This document shows, piece after piece, positions 25,240-33,447 of a stretch of 64,000 bases of DNA; position 1 is the first letter of the stretch, and each line of letters begins with the position of its first letter. A model generated the notes under the pieces. It saw nothing but the letters and a program-made list of their open reading frames with translations. It searched no databases and was not told where the DNA came from. Made by a program: the position numbers and the translations under genes. The stretch is from CAWIMX01 sp963837345 (GTDB lineage Bacteria; Acidobacteriota; Vicinamibacteria; Vicinamibacterales; CAVVIG01), in the NCBI GenBank assembly GCA_963837345.1, contig CAWIMX010000001.1:1736001-1800000 (forward strand), read 5' to 3'.

Positions 25240-25931
25240 TGGGCCATCCCACGCTGGTGCTCTTCGACGTCGACGGGACGCTGCTTCTGACCGGCGGAGC
25301 CGGCGCGCGCGCCCTGACGCGGGCTTTCGAGGAGTTGTTCGGAGTTGCCGATGCCTTCCAGAACGCCCAGCTGGCGGGGCGAACCGATCATGCGATTCTG
25401 TCGGATGCCCTGAGAGTTCATGCCGTCGAGCCCGATCCGGTTGCCGTGGCGCGGTTTCCTGAGGTCTATGCGTCACATCTCCAGGACGAGATTCAGAAAC
25501 CGGGCCACAGAAAAGGCGTTATGCCGGGCGTGCCGGCAGTGCTCGATGTGCTCGCCGGCCGGCCCGGCGTTCGACTCGCGCTGCTCACCGGCAACTATCG
25601 CGAGGGGGCCCGGATAAAGCTCGAGTATTTCAGGTTGTGGCGCTACTTCAGCGGGGGCGCTTTTGGCGACGATGCCCCCGACCGTAACTCGCTCCTGCCG
25701 CTGGCGATGCGGCAGGCAATCGAGGACGGCATGCCGGATCTCGATGTGGCCAATGTGGTCGTGATCGGAGATACGCCCCTCGACATTGCCTGCGCGGCCG
25801 CCGGAGAGGCACGTTGCATCGCCGTCGCCACCGGCAGCTACGATCGCGAGGCCCTCAGGTTGGCAGGCGGCGAAATCGTCCTACCCGACCTCACGGACAC
25901 GGCCGCTGTGCTTTGCGCGCTCGGTTGTTGA
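25239..25931 (+). CDS. HAD-family phosphatase, phosphoglycolate phosphatase-like
   Basis: A 230-residue haloacid dehalogenase hydrolase. Motif I LFDVDGTLLLTGG carries the nucleophile and acid/base aspartates, motif II is LLTGNYREGARIKLE, and motif IV is VVIGDTPLDIACAAA. A helical cap inserted after motif I (about 15-90) places it with subfamily I enzymes such as phosphoglycolate phosphatase. The ATG overlaps the previous stop codon (TGATG). Substrate not determinable from sequence. Confidence 0.88.
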   Translation: MGHPTLVLFDVDGTLLLTGGAGARALTRAFEELFGVADAFQNAQLAGRTDHAILSDALRVHAVEPDPVAVARFPEVYASHLQDEIQKPGHRKGVMPGVPAVLDVLAGRPGVRLALLTGNYREGARIKLEYFRLWRYFSGGAFGDDAPDRNSLLPLAMRQAIEDGMPDLDVANVVVIGDTPLDIACAAAGEARCIAVATGSYDREALRLAGGEIVLPDLTDTAAVLCALGC

Positions 25932-26001
25932 ACGGGACGGAGGATCAGGCGATGGGAATCCGGCCCGGAGCCTCGACACCGGGCCGGCGCGGTGGAAGGG
26001 G

Positions 26002-26208
26002 CTAACCCTCGATCAAACGGACGTCGCCTGCGCGCGGACCCTTCTGCGACTCTTCCACGGTAAATTCGACCCGCTGGCCCTCGCGGAGCAGTTCGAAAAC
26101 TGCCCCTCGGACAGCACTCCTGTGAAAAAAGTGCTCGATTCCGCTTTCGTCGCGGATGAAGCCGAAACCCTTGTCGATGAGGAGGCGTGCGATTGTGCCA
26201 GTCGGCAT
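26002..26208 (-). CDS. Cold-shock-domain protein (CspA family)
   Basis: A 68-residue single-domain protein. The RNP1 motif is K-G-F-G-F-I and the RNP2-like segment is HFFHRSAV, both for single-stranded RNA/DNA binding. It has the usual ending KGPRAGDVRLI. The ATG at 26208 sets the standard Csp length; an upstream extension of the frame is rejected. Gene is monocistronic by context, facing the HAD gene. Csp proteins act as RNA chaperones. Confidence 0.9.
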   Translation of the reverse strand: MPTGTIARLLIDKGFGFIRDESGIEHFFHRSAVRGAVFELLREGQRVEFTVEESQKGPRAGDVRLIEG

Positions 26209-26399
26209 ACCCGAAAGCCCTCCGTTTCGAACCCCGGGACCAATCCCCAGGGAACTCAGCGGGTTACGGGCGCCTGGCGATATGAAGAACGAGCCGTCGG
26301 GCCGCACGACCAGCCGAGTGCGGGCTCGGGCGAACCGAACCCGGAAATCGAGGCCAGTCTAGGCAGGTCAACCCCCTGAAGTCAAGCGAGGGACAGCCT

Positions 26400-26600
26400 T
26401 TAGCGTGATTGGTCGGAAGCCTGTACCTGCCAGGTTTCAGGTTCGTCTTCGTCGTCCTCTTCCTCTGCGTCGTCATCGTTCGCGTCGTCGTCGTTGTCGA
26501 ATTCGTCGTCGTCGTCCTCGATGACATCCTCATCGTCGACGTCGTCATCGAACGCGAGCGGACACGGCTCGACCGGTGACGGATTGTCGCGGTTTGTCAC
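26400..26600 (-). CDS. Very acidic small protein coupled to a zinc-ribbon protein
   Basis: A 66-residue protein whose middle is almost entirely Asp/Glu (residues about 18-52, e.g. DDEDVIEDDDDEFDNDDDA) followed by PETWQVQASDQSR. The GTG start at 26600 overlaps the upstream stop as GTGA, so its translation would be tied to the zinc-ribbon gene. I recognise no family. Such acidic proteins can mimic DNA or bind basic partners or metal ions, but nothing here proves that. The frame could also be an accidental low-complexity frame, though codon use in the flanks is normal. Confidence 0.5.
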   Translation of the reverse strand: MTNRDNPSPVEPCPLAFDDDVDDEDVIEDDDDEFDNDDDANDDDAEEEDDEDEPETWQVQASDQSR

Positions 26601-26836
26601 GATGCGGCTTCTGCCGCCGGCTTCGCGGGCGCGGGCGCTGTCGGCGCCGATGGCGCCGGCTTGCTCTCGGCCGCGGGCTTGGCTTTCGGCGGCGGATACG
26701 TCGTCCAGAAATGCCGTCCGCAAGTGGGGCAGACCCAGAACTGCTCGGGCGTCCACTCCTTGCCAGCGGCCGGGTCACGCAGTTCCATCTGTGCGCCGCA
26801 GCGCTGACACCGGATGTGGATGTCCACCTCGCTCAT
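26597..26836 (-). CDS. Small zinc-ribbon protein with Ala/Pro-rich tail
   Basis: A 79-residue protein: residues 9-12 CQRC and 36-39 CPTC form a four-cysteine zinc ribbon, with FWTTYPPPK after it and a C-terminal AKPAAESKPAPSAPTAP tail. Start MSEVDIHIRC. The tail looks like a flexible linker. No clear enzymatic function. It is divergent from the nucleotidyltransferase gene (40 bases apart) and coupled to the acidic protein. Confidence 0.65.
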   Translation of the reverse strand: MSEVDIHIRCQRCGAQMELRDPAAGKEWTPEQFWVCPTCGRHFWTTYPPPKAKPAAESKPAPSAPTAPAPAKPAAEAAS

Positions 26837-26875
26837 GCGGAGAATTCTAGCGCAGGTTCGAAGTACCATGCGGCT

Positions 26876-27487
26876 GTGATTCCCGCGGTGGTCCTCGCGG
26901 CCGGCAAGTCGAGCCGGATGGGCAGGCCGAAGGCCCTGTTGCCTGCGGGCCACGATGAGACTTTCCTTACGAAGATCATCCGAACGTTCACCGAAGCCGG
27001 CGTCGACGATGTAGTGGTTGTCGTGGGGCACGAAGCAGCGGCCATCGCCGCTCTCTGCGCGCTCTCGCCCGTGGCCGCACGCATCGTGCTGAATCCGGAT
27101 TACGAAAGCGGACAGTTGTCATCCCTGCTGACCGGCTTGTCGACCGTCGATCGCCCCGGGGTCCAGGCATGCCTGGTGACGCTCGTCGATGTTCCACTCG
27201 TGGCGGCCGACACGGTGCGGGCGGTGGTGAATCGATACCGGCAGACGCGCGCCGCGGTGGTGCGGCCGGTGAACCGCGGCCGCCACGGGCACCCCGTCCT
27301 GATCGACCGGTCGCTTTTCCCCTTGATCCGCGCCGCCGACCCGGTCGAAGGCGCCAAGCCGGTGATTCGCGCGCACGCGTCGCCCGCCGGCGACGTCGAA
27401 GTGCTCGATGAAGGGTCGTTCCTCGATATCGATACTCCTGCCGACTTTGAAACGGCGTTTCACGAGGCCCTCGAGGAGCGGCAGTGA
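26876..27487 (+). CDS. MobA/MocA-like nucleotidyltransferase
   Basis: A 203-residue NTP-transferase. It starts with the nucleotide-binding motif AVVLAAGKSSRMGRPKALLP and contains the LVTLVDVPLVAADTV aspartate that binds metal, RGRHGHPVLIDRSLF and DIDTPADFE near the end. This pattern fits MocA (molybdenum cofactor cytidylyltransferase) and related guanylyl- or cytidylyltransferases. The moaD/moaE genes elsewhere in the window support a cofactor role. The GTG start at 26876 was chosen because the open frame upstream has no homology. The next gene overlaps it by 4 bases. Confidence 0.85.
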   Translation: MIPAVVLAAGKSSRMGRPKALLPAGHDETFLTKIIRTFTEAGVDDVVVVVGHEAAAIAALCALSPVAARIVLNPDYESGQLSSLLTGLSTVDRPGVQACLVTLVDVPLVAADTVRAVVNRYRQTRAAVVRPVNRGRHGHPVLIDRSLFPLIRAADPVEGAKPVIRAHASPAGDVEVLDEGSFLDIDTPADFETAFHEALEERQ

Positions 27488-29856
27488 AGCAACGGCAGGC
27501 GGTTCGAAGGTGGCGCGCTGCCATGGTGGCGGCGTGTTTCGCCTTCGCGTTCCGGACACCGACCTCCGGACAGACACCCGATAAGACGAACACGGACAAT
27601 CAGAAGCCTCCGACGGTCGAGGTTACGGTCGATGTCGTCGGGACGACGCCATTGCCCGGAGTCGGCCTTCCCGCCGAACAGGTGGCGGCCCCGGTGCAGA
27701 CGGCGACGCAAGATGAGTTGCGTGCCACGGGGGCGGGCGATCTCTCGGACATGCTCAATCGCCGCTTTGCCGGCGTCCACATCAACGAGATGCAGGGTAA
27801 CCCGTTCCAGGCCGACGTGAACTTCCGTGGATACACGGCGTCGCCCCTGCTCGGCACGCCCCAGGGGCTCTCGGTCTATCTCGACGGCGTGCGTCTGAAC
27901 CAGCCGTTCGGCGAAGTGGTGAGCTGGGACCTGATTCCGCGCGTGGCGATTTCCACCAGCACGCTGATGCCCGGGTCCAACCCCTTGTTCGGTCTCAACA
28001 CGCTGGGCGGCGCGCTGCTCGTGCAGACCAAGACCGGCAGAAGCAGTCCCGGCAGCGTGGTTCAGGCGGTCTATGGGAGCGATTCGAGACGGTCCGTCGA
28101 ATTCGAGCATGGAGGGGCCAACGCCCGCGGCATCGACTGGTATCTTGCCGGCAACGTCTTCGGCGACGACGGGTGGCGCGACGACTCACCCTCCGACGTC
28201 CGACAGCTGTTCGGCAAGCTCGGATGGCTGCACGACCAGACGGACGCCTCCCTGACGGTGGCTTTCGCCGACAACGCGCTCACGGGAAACGGGCTCCAGG
28301 AGCAGCGCCTGCTCGAGCGAAACGACGCGGGCGTGTATACGAAGCCCGACATCACCGACAACCGGTCCGTGTTGATCAACGGCGGCCTGCGCCGCTACCT
28401 CACCGAGCACCTGGCGTTGGCCGGCAACGTCTACTACCGTGATATCCGCACGAGCACCGTGAACGGCGATGTGAACGAGGATGCCCTGGGCGGATCCGCC
28501 GACGCGCCGCCGGATCCCTACACCGGTCTCTTGAACACGACGGCCACGGTCCAGCACAACTACGGCGGCTCCGGGCAGCTCACGCTGACGAGCGGCGTCT
28601 CGGGCGCGCGCAACGATTTCACGGCGGGAGCCGCGGTCGACGCGAGCCGCGTGGGCTTCGAGCAAGCGGGCGAGCTGGGCTTGCTCTCCGCCGATCGGGG
28701 CGTGGTCGGATCCGGGATCGCCTCCGACGAGGCGGCAGTCGCTCTCGACGGTCGCATCCGCACCTGGAGCCTGTATGCCACCGACACGCTGTCGGTGCGC
28801 AGCAGATGGCATGTCACCCTGTCGGGCCGCTTCAATCGGACGACGATCCAGAATCGCGACCGGATCGATCCGGGCGGCGGTCCTGGATCGCTCGACGGCG
28901 ATCGAGTGTTCAGCCGCCTCAACCCCGCCGCGGGCGTCACGTTCGAGGTGTCGCCACTGCTCAATATCTATGCGGGGTACGGCCAGGGCAGTCGCGCGGC
29001 CACGTCCATCGAGCTGGGATGCGCGGATCCGGAATCGCCCTGCCGTCTTCCGAACGCGCTGGCCGGCGATCCGCCGCTCGCACAGGTCGTGGCGGAAACC
29101 TGGGAGGCGGGGATCCGGCGAACGCCGGGCCGCGGCGTCCACTGGCGCGCCGGAGCCTTCCGTGCCGAGAATCACGACGACATTCTGTTCGTGTCGTCCG
29201 GGCAGACCGGCTTCGGATACTTCAGGAACTTCGGGCGGACGCGTCGACAGGGGCTCGACCTGGGCGCCGACGCGCCGATGGGGCGCGCGACGGCCGGCGC
29301 GGCGTACACGTTCCTCGACGTCACCTACCAGAGTCCGGAAACCGTGAACGGCACCGGCAACAGCACCAACGACGCCGCGATCGAGACGCCGGGCCTCGAA
29401 GGATCGATCACGATCGCGCCGGGTGATCGGATTCCGCTGGTGCCGCGCCACATGCTCAAGGCGTATGTCGACCTTGCCGCCACGTCGCGGCTGTCGCTCG
29501 AGGTCGATGTCGTCGGCGTCTCGAGCTCGTTCGCGCGCGGCAACGAGAACAACGCGCACGAGCCCGATGGCGTCTACTACCTGGGACCCGGTCGATCGGC
29601 AGGCTACGTGGTGGCCAATCTGGGCGGCCGGTATCGCGTGACGCGCTGGCTCGAGGCGATCGCCCAGGTCGACAATCTGTTCGACCGACGCTACAGCACC
29701 GCCGCGCAACTGGGGCCGACGGCATTCGCGGCCGACGGCACCTTCGCGCCGCGCCCGCTGCCGGCCGTCGATGGTGAGTTTCCCGTCCCGCAGGCCACCT
29801 TCTTCGCCCCCGGCGCTCCGCGGCTGTTCTGGGTCGGGACGCGCCTGACGTTCTGA
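27484..29856 (+). CDS. TonB-dependent outer-membrane receptor
   Basis: A 790-residue protein. The start has a signal peptide (VKQRQAVRRWRAAMVAACFAFAF) then a plug domain with DLSDMLNRRFAGVHINEMQGN and YLDGVRLNQPFGE, and a long C-terminal beta-barrel ending in the aromatic R-L-T-F. It imports an unknown ligand across the outer membrane using TonB energy. The gene overlaps the MobA-like gene by 4 bases, an unusual pairing that hints at a metal or cofactor theme. Barrel repeats show acidic loops but nothing that names the ligand. Confidence 0.88.
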   Translation: MKQRQAVRRWRAAMVAACFAFAFRTPTSGQTPDKTNTDNQKPPTVEVTVDVVGTTPLPGVGLPAEQVAAPVQTATQDELRATGAGDLSDMLNRRFAGVHINEMQGNPFQADVNFRGYTASPLLGTPQGLSVYLDGVRLNQPFGEVVSWDLIPRVAISTSTLMPGSNPLFGLNTLGGALLVQTKTGRSSPGSVVQAVYGSDSRRSVEFEHGGANARGIDWYLAGNVFGDDGWRDDSPSDVRQLFGKLGWLHDQTDASLTVAFADNALTGNGLQEQRLLERNDAGVYTKPDITDNRSVLINGGLRRYLTEHLALAGNVYYRDIRTSTVNGDVNEDALGGSADAPPDPYTGLLNTTATVQHNYGGSGQLTLTSGVSGARNDFTAGAAVDASRVGFEQAGELGLLSADRGVVGSGIASDEAAVALDGRIRTWSLYATDTLSVRSRWHVTLSGRFNRTTIQNRDRIDPGGGPGSLDGDRVFSRLNPAAGVTFEVSPLLNIYAGYGQGSRAATSIELGCADPESPCRLPNALAGDPPLAQVVAETWEAGIRRTPGRGVHWRAGAFRAENHDDILFVSSGQTGFGYFRNFGRTRRQGLDLGADAPMGRATAGAAYTFLDVTYQSPETVNGTGNSTNDAAIETPGLEGSITIAPGDRIPLVPRHMLKAYVDLAATSRLSLEVDVVGVSSSFARGNENNAHEPDGVYYLGPGRSAGYVVANLGGRYRVTRWLEAIAQVDNLFDRRYSTAAQLGPTAFAADGTFAPRPLPAVDGEFPVPQATFFAPGAPRLFWVGTRLTF

Positions 29857-29862
29857 CGCCTG

Positions 29863-30930
29863 TCAGGCCGATCGGGCGAGCGGCTCCTGCTGCGTCAGGC
29901 AGTGCAGTGTGCCCTGGCCAAGCACGAGATCGCGGGCGTGCAGGCCCACGACCTCGCGATCCGGAAACAGATCCGCGAGAATCCCGACGGCGACCCTGTC
30001 GTTGGGATCGTTGAAGGTCGGGACGACGACGACTCCGTTGCCGATGTAGAAGTTTGCGTAGCTGGCGGGGAGCCGCTCCTCGAACATGAAGACCGGCGAT
30101 GGAAAGGGGAGCTGCGCGATCCGCAACCGCCCGACCGACGGGTTGTTCATGGCGAGCTCCAGCCGCCGCAGGTTGTCGATCGATCGGCCGTGGTTCGCGT
30201 CGGACGGATCGTGCTCGACGGCGACCACCACGGTGTCGGGAGCGACAAACCGCGCGACGTCGTCGATGTGGCCGTGAGTGTCGTCGCCGATGCACCCTTC
30301 GCCGAGCCAGATCGTGTGTCGCGCGCCAAGCCATTCATCGAACAGACGGTCGTAGTCGGCGCGGCCCAGTCCCGGGTTGCGCACCTGGACGTCGCTCAGC
30401 AGCCACTCCTCGGTGACGAGCAGGAGCCCGCGGCCGTTGGTCTCGATCCCGCCGCCTTCGAGGACGAGGCGTTCCGCGCCCTCCGGCCGCCGTGGTTCGA
30501 CGAGCGGCAGACCCGTGGCGCCGGCTACCGCGGACCCCACCCGGGCATCGAGCCGCCAATTGTCGTACTTGGCCCATCCGTTGAACGCCCAGTTGAGCAG
30601 CACGACCCGACCGGTGGCGTCGAGCACGCCGGTCGGCGCGCTGTCGCGCAGCCACACGCGATCGGTCGGGACGACGTGGAGCCGGACGCATTCGAGGTGC
30701 GCGGCGTGGGCGCGGAGGCAGACGCGCGCTGAATCGGCGTCGCGCTCGGTCGCACACAGGATCTCGACCGCTTCGTGGCGCGCCAGGATCCGTGCGATCT
30801 CGGCAAAGACCCACGGCATCGCCCCGAGTTTGCCGGGCCAGTCGGCTTCGTGGTGGGGCCAGCCCATCCACGTCGCGCGATGCGGCTCCCACTCGGCGGG
30901 CATCCGCAGCGCCGGCGCGACGCGATTCAT
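29863..30930 (-). CDS. aguA: Agmatine deiminase
   Basis: A 355-residue peptidyl-arginine-deiminase family protein. It opens MPAEWEPHRATWMGWPHHEADWPG, has the catalytic GCIGDDTHGHIDDVARF motif, EGGGIETNGRG, and the C-terminal nucleophile Cys344 in QGTLHCLTQQEP. It converts agmatine to N-carbamoylputrescine. The next step enzyme (30927-31841) overlaps by 4 bases (ATGA), confirming the agmatine-to-putrescine route. No arginine decarboxylase gene is in the window. Confidence 0.95.
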   Translation of the reverse strand: MNRVAPALRMPAEWEPHRATWMGWPHHEADWPGKLGAMPWVFAEIARILARHEAVEILCATERDADSARVCLRAHAAHLECVRLHVVPTDRVWLRDSAPTGVLDATGRVVLLNWAFNGWAKYDNWRLDARVGSAVAGATGLPLVEPRRPEGAERLVLEGGGIETNGRGLLLVTEEWLLSDVQVRNPGLGRADYDRLFDEWLGARHTIWLGEGCIGDDTHGHIDDVARFVAPDTVVVAVEHDPSDANHGRSIDNLRRLELAMNNPSVGRLRIAQLPFPSPVFMFEERLPASYANFYIGNGVVVVPTFNDPNDRVAVGILADLFPDREVVGLHARDLVLGQGTLHCLTQQEPLARSA

Positions 30931-31841
30931 TCGCCGAGGTGCCTCTGCAGGATCGGGCCGTAGGCGTCGATCCGCCGGTCGCGGAGGAACGGCCAGTTGC
31001 GCCGCGTGGATTCGATTTCGGCCGGGTCGCAGGTGGCGACCAGCACCGCTTCGTCTTCCGCGGCGCACGCCACGATCCGGCCCGACGGGTCGGCGATGAA
31101 CGAATGGCCGAAGAAGGTGAGCCCTTCCGTGCCGGGTTCGTCCTCGTGCCCGATGCGGTTGGGGGATGCGACGTAGACGCCGTTGGCGATGGCGTGAGCG
31201 CGTTGCATCGTCCGCCACGCGTCGACCTGGGTCGCGCCCCATTCCTCGCGCTCGAAGGGATGCCAGCCGATGGCGGTCGGATAGAACAGCACGTCGGCGC
31301 CAAGCAGGGCGGTGATGCGCGCCGCCTCCGGAAACCACTGGTCCCAGCAGATGAGCACGCCGATCGTGGCGTAGCGCGTACGCCAGATCTTGAACCCGGA
31401 CGCCTCGCCGGCGGCGCCGGCCGGTGTCGGGTCGCCCGGCGTGAAGTAGAACTTCTCGTTGTAGAGCGGATCGTCGGGGATGTGCATCTTCCGATACGTC
31501 CCCAGCAGGGCGCCATCGGCGTCGATCACCGCCGCCGAATTCCGGTAGATGCCCGCGGCCTGGCGCTCGAACATCGGCGCGACGATCACGACGGCGAGCT
31601 CCCTGGCGAGCGCCTGCAGGCGGGCCGTCGTCGGACCGGGGATGGGCTCGGCGAGGTCGAAGCGATCGTTTCGTTGCGCCTTGCAGAAGTACGGCGCGTT
31701 GAAGAGCTCTTTCAGGCAGACGACCTGCGCGCCGCGTCGCGCGGCGTCGCGGACGTGCGCCTCGGCCCGCGCGACGTTGGCCGCCACGTCGGGGGTGGCG
31801 TGGTCCTGGATGATTCCGATCGTGAATGCCGATCGCGGCAT
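30927..31841 (-). CDS. aguB: N-carbamoylputrescine amidohydrolase
   Basis: A 304-residue carbon-nitrogen hydrolase (nitrilase superfamily). The Glu-Lys-Cys triad is Glu45 in VCLKELF, Lys118 in RKMHIPDD and Cys165 in LICWDQWFPE. It follows AguB/NLP-type enzymes closely with the YFCKAQRNDRFDLAEPIPGP segment. It hydrolyses N-carbamoylputrescine to putrescine, CO2 and ammonia. A TACAAT hexamer lies 9 bases before the ATG on this strand. It is followed by aguA with a 4-base overlap. It lies next to a TetR gene on the same strand. Confidence 0.95.
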   Translation of the reverse strand: MPRSAFTIGIIQDHATPDVAANVARAEAHVRDAARRGAQVVCLKELFNAPYFCKAQRNDRFDLAEPIPGPTTARLQALARELAVVIVAPMFERQAAGIYRNSAAVIDADGALLGTYRKMHIPDDPLYNEKFYFTPGDPTPAGAAGEASGFKIWRTRYATIGVLICWDQWFPEAARITALLGADVLFYPTAIGWHPFEREEWGATQVDAWRTMQRAHAIANGVYVASPNRIGHEDEPGTEGLTFFGHSFIADPSGRIVACAAEDEAVLVATCDPAEIESTRRNWPFLRDRRIDAYGPILQRHLGE

Positions 31842-31887
31842 GGCGCCTCGATTGTACCAGTTCGGCGGGGCGCCGATGCCGCTTCGA

Positions 31888-32598
31888 TCAGTGCCGCCCG
31901 GCGCGCGAGCGGTCGCGCTTCGCCAGCGCCGCGATGCCGCGCACCAGGATGTCGATGCCAGCCTGGAACAGCGCGTCCGGATCGTCCTCGGTCAGGCTGT
32001 CGGCGAGCTCCACGACCGTGGGGTAGTCGCGGGCGGGGAGCGACTTGAAGTACCGGCGCGCGTCGGCGAGCACTTTCCGGCGGCTCGACCCCGGCGCCTC
32101 GGCAAACGCCGCGAACCGTCCTTCGTCGGCCACGAATTCGGTCAGGAAGTTGTTGCAGTGGTGTGCGGCGCGGGCGGTGTCGCGCGGGCTGAGGCCGGCG
32201 GCCCGCAGCACGCGCAGCAGCGATTCGATGTGGCGAAGCCTGCGCGGTCCGAACGGCGCGGTGCTCGCGAGCACGCGCGCGGCGTCGCGGTGCGCCAGCA
32301 GACCCCGGCGTGCGTTCCATGCCAGACCCGTCAGCTGGTCTCGCCAGCTGCCCGACGGATCGGAGAGCGGAATTCCGGCGGTGATCTCGTCCGCGAGAAG
32401 CACCAGCAGCTCGTCCTTGCTGCGGACGTGGCGGTAGAGTGAGGCGGCCCGCACGCCGAGCCGCTCGGCCAGCCGGCGCATGGTGAGGCCGTCGAGCCCG
32501 ACCTCGTCGAGGAGGGCGAGGGCGGCCTGGACCACCTGGGTCTGATCGAGCGGACGGCGGCGGGGACGAGTGGTTTTGCGGAACGGGACGATGGTCAT
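31888..32598 (-). CDS. TetR-family transcriptional repressor
   Basis: A 236-residue regulator. The N-terminal helix-turn-helix is clear: VVQAALALLDEVGLDGLTMRRLAERLGV-RAASLYRHVRSKDEL. The C-terminal part (about 90-225) resembles the TetR class of ligand-binding domain with a helical core. The ligand is unknown. A 17-bp palindrome at 32658-32674 between this gene and the divergent methyltransferase gene is a likely operator, so it probably represses both itself and that gene. An alternative target is the downstream radical SAM gene. Confidence 0.9.
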   Translation of the reverse strand: MTIVPFRKTTRPRRRPLDQTQVVQAALALLDEVGLDGLTMRRLAERLGVRAASLYRHVRSKDELLVLLADEITAGIPLSDPSGSWRDQLTGLAWNARRGLLAHRDAARVLASTAPFGPRRLRHIESLLRVLRAAGLSPRDTARAAHHCNNFLTEFVADEGRFAAFAEAPGSSRRKVLADARRYFKSLPARDYPTVVELADSLTEDDPDALFQAGIDILVRGIAALAKRDRSRAGRH

Positions 32599-32657
32599 GT
32601 GGGCGGGCGTCGATTGTAGCAGCCGGGCGGGCTTGACCGGCCCTGAAGTTCGCCGTA

Positions 32658-32674
32658 AGCTAACGACGTTAGCT
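32658..32674. promoter_or_regulatory. Candidate TetR operator palindrome
   Basis: AGCTAAC-GAC-GTTAGCT, a perfect 7+3+7 palindrome in the 115-base gap between the divergent tetR and methyltransferase genes. It is 60 bases from the tetR ATG and 40 bases from the methyltransferase ATG, well placed to control both. Confidence 0.7.
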
Positions 32675-32713
32675 GATGTCTATCATTGTTCGCTCGCGGG
32701 AAGGAGGAGCGCG

Positions 32714-33415
32714 ATGCAGGGCAAGGGCTACAAGGGGCTGGCCATGGAAGGGGTGATCGCGACCTGGTACGCGAAGAACACCGGACGCGATCGGCGGCGC
32801 TTCCTGGAGACGGCGCAGGCCGTCTCGGATCGCGCGCCTGCCGGCGGACGCGTGCTCGAGGTGGCGCCCGGCCCGGGGTATCTCGCGATCGAGCTCGCGA
32901 AGCGCGGGTACCGGGTGACGGCGGTCGACATCAGCCGCACGTTCGTGCGGATCGTCCGCGACAACGCCGCGCGGGCGGGCGTCGCGGTGGACGTCCGGCT
33001 CGGCGATGCCGCGGCGCTGCCCTTCGCCGACGGGTCGTTCGACGTCGTGGTCTGCACGGCGGCGTTCAAGAATTTCAGCGATCCGGTCGGCGCGCTGGTC
33101 GAGATGCGGCGGGTGTTGGACGCCGGCGGCCACGCCTCGATCTACGACCTCCGGAAGGAGGCGACGCGCGAGGAGATCGCGGCAGAGGTGGGCCGCATGC
33201 GGCTGTCGGGGGCGAACGAGGCGCTGACGCGCTGGATCTTCCGGGGCCTGATCAAGCGCGCGTACACCGAGGACGCGTTGCACCGGATGGCCGGCCAGGC
33301 GGCCTTCGACGGCTACGAGATCAGGCCGAGCGGCATCGGCTTCGAACTGCGGCTCACGAAGGCGGCATCGCGCGCTCGCGACCGGGCGCCCGGGATCGAC
33401 GTCCGGGACACTTGA
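32714..33415 (+). CDS. SAM-dependent class I methyltransferase, TetR-regulated
   Basis: A 233-residue UbiE/COQ5-like methyltransferase. SAM-binding motif I reads VLEVAPGPGYLAIELAKRG, post-I TAVDIS, motif II FADGSFDVVVCTAAF-KNFSDP and motif III RVLDAGGHASIYDL. The start ATG 32714 has an AAGGAGG ribosome-binding sequence 7 bases upstream. The substrate is unknown. The divergent TetR gene and the palindrome suggest it is induced by a small molecule, possibly as a detoxifying methyltransferase. A distinct promoter and palindrome separate it from the radical SAM gene. Confidence 0.88.
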   Translation: MQGKGYKGLAMEGVIATWYAKNTGRDRRRFLETAQAVSDRAPAGGRVLEVAPGPGYLAIELAKRGYRVTAVDISRTFVRIVRDNAARAGVAVDVRLGDAAALPFADGSFDVVVCTAAFKNFSDPVGALVEMRRVLDAGGHASIYDLRKEATREEIAAEVGRMRLSGANEALTRWIFRGLIKRAYTEDALHRMAGQAAFDGYEIRPSGIGFELRLTKAASRARDRAPGIDVRDT

Positions 33416-33438
33416 CACCAACTAGAACTTTGTAATAC
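33412..33438 (+). promoter_or_regulatory. Promoter of the radical SAM gene
   Basis: Exact -35 consensus TTGACA at 33412-33417, a 15-base spacer, and TAATAC at 33433-33438 (-10-like). The start codon GTG at 33448 lies 9 bases further, so the message would have little or no leader. The -10 region sits inside a palindrome. Confidence 0.5.
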
Positions 33439-33442
33439 AAAG
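33428..33442. promoter_or_regulatory. Operator-like palindrome over the radical SAM promoter
   Basis: CTTTGT-AAT-ACAAAG, a perfect 6+3+6 inverted repeat in AT-rich DNA, covering the -10 element. A repressor bound here would block transcription. No matching regulator is identified; the sequence differs from the tetR-side palindrome. Confidence 0.55.
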
Positions 33443-33447
33443 CACAC

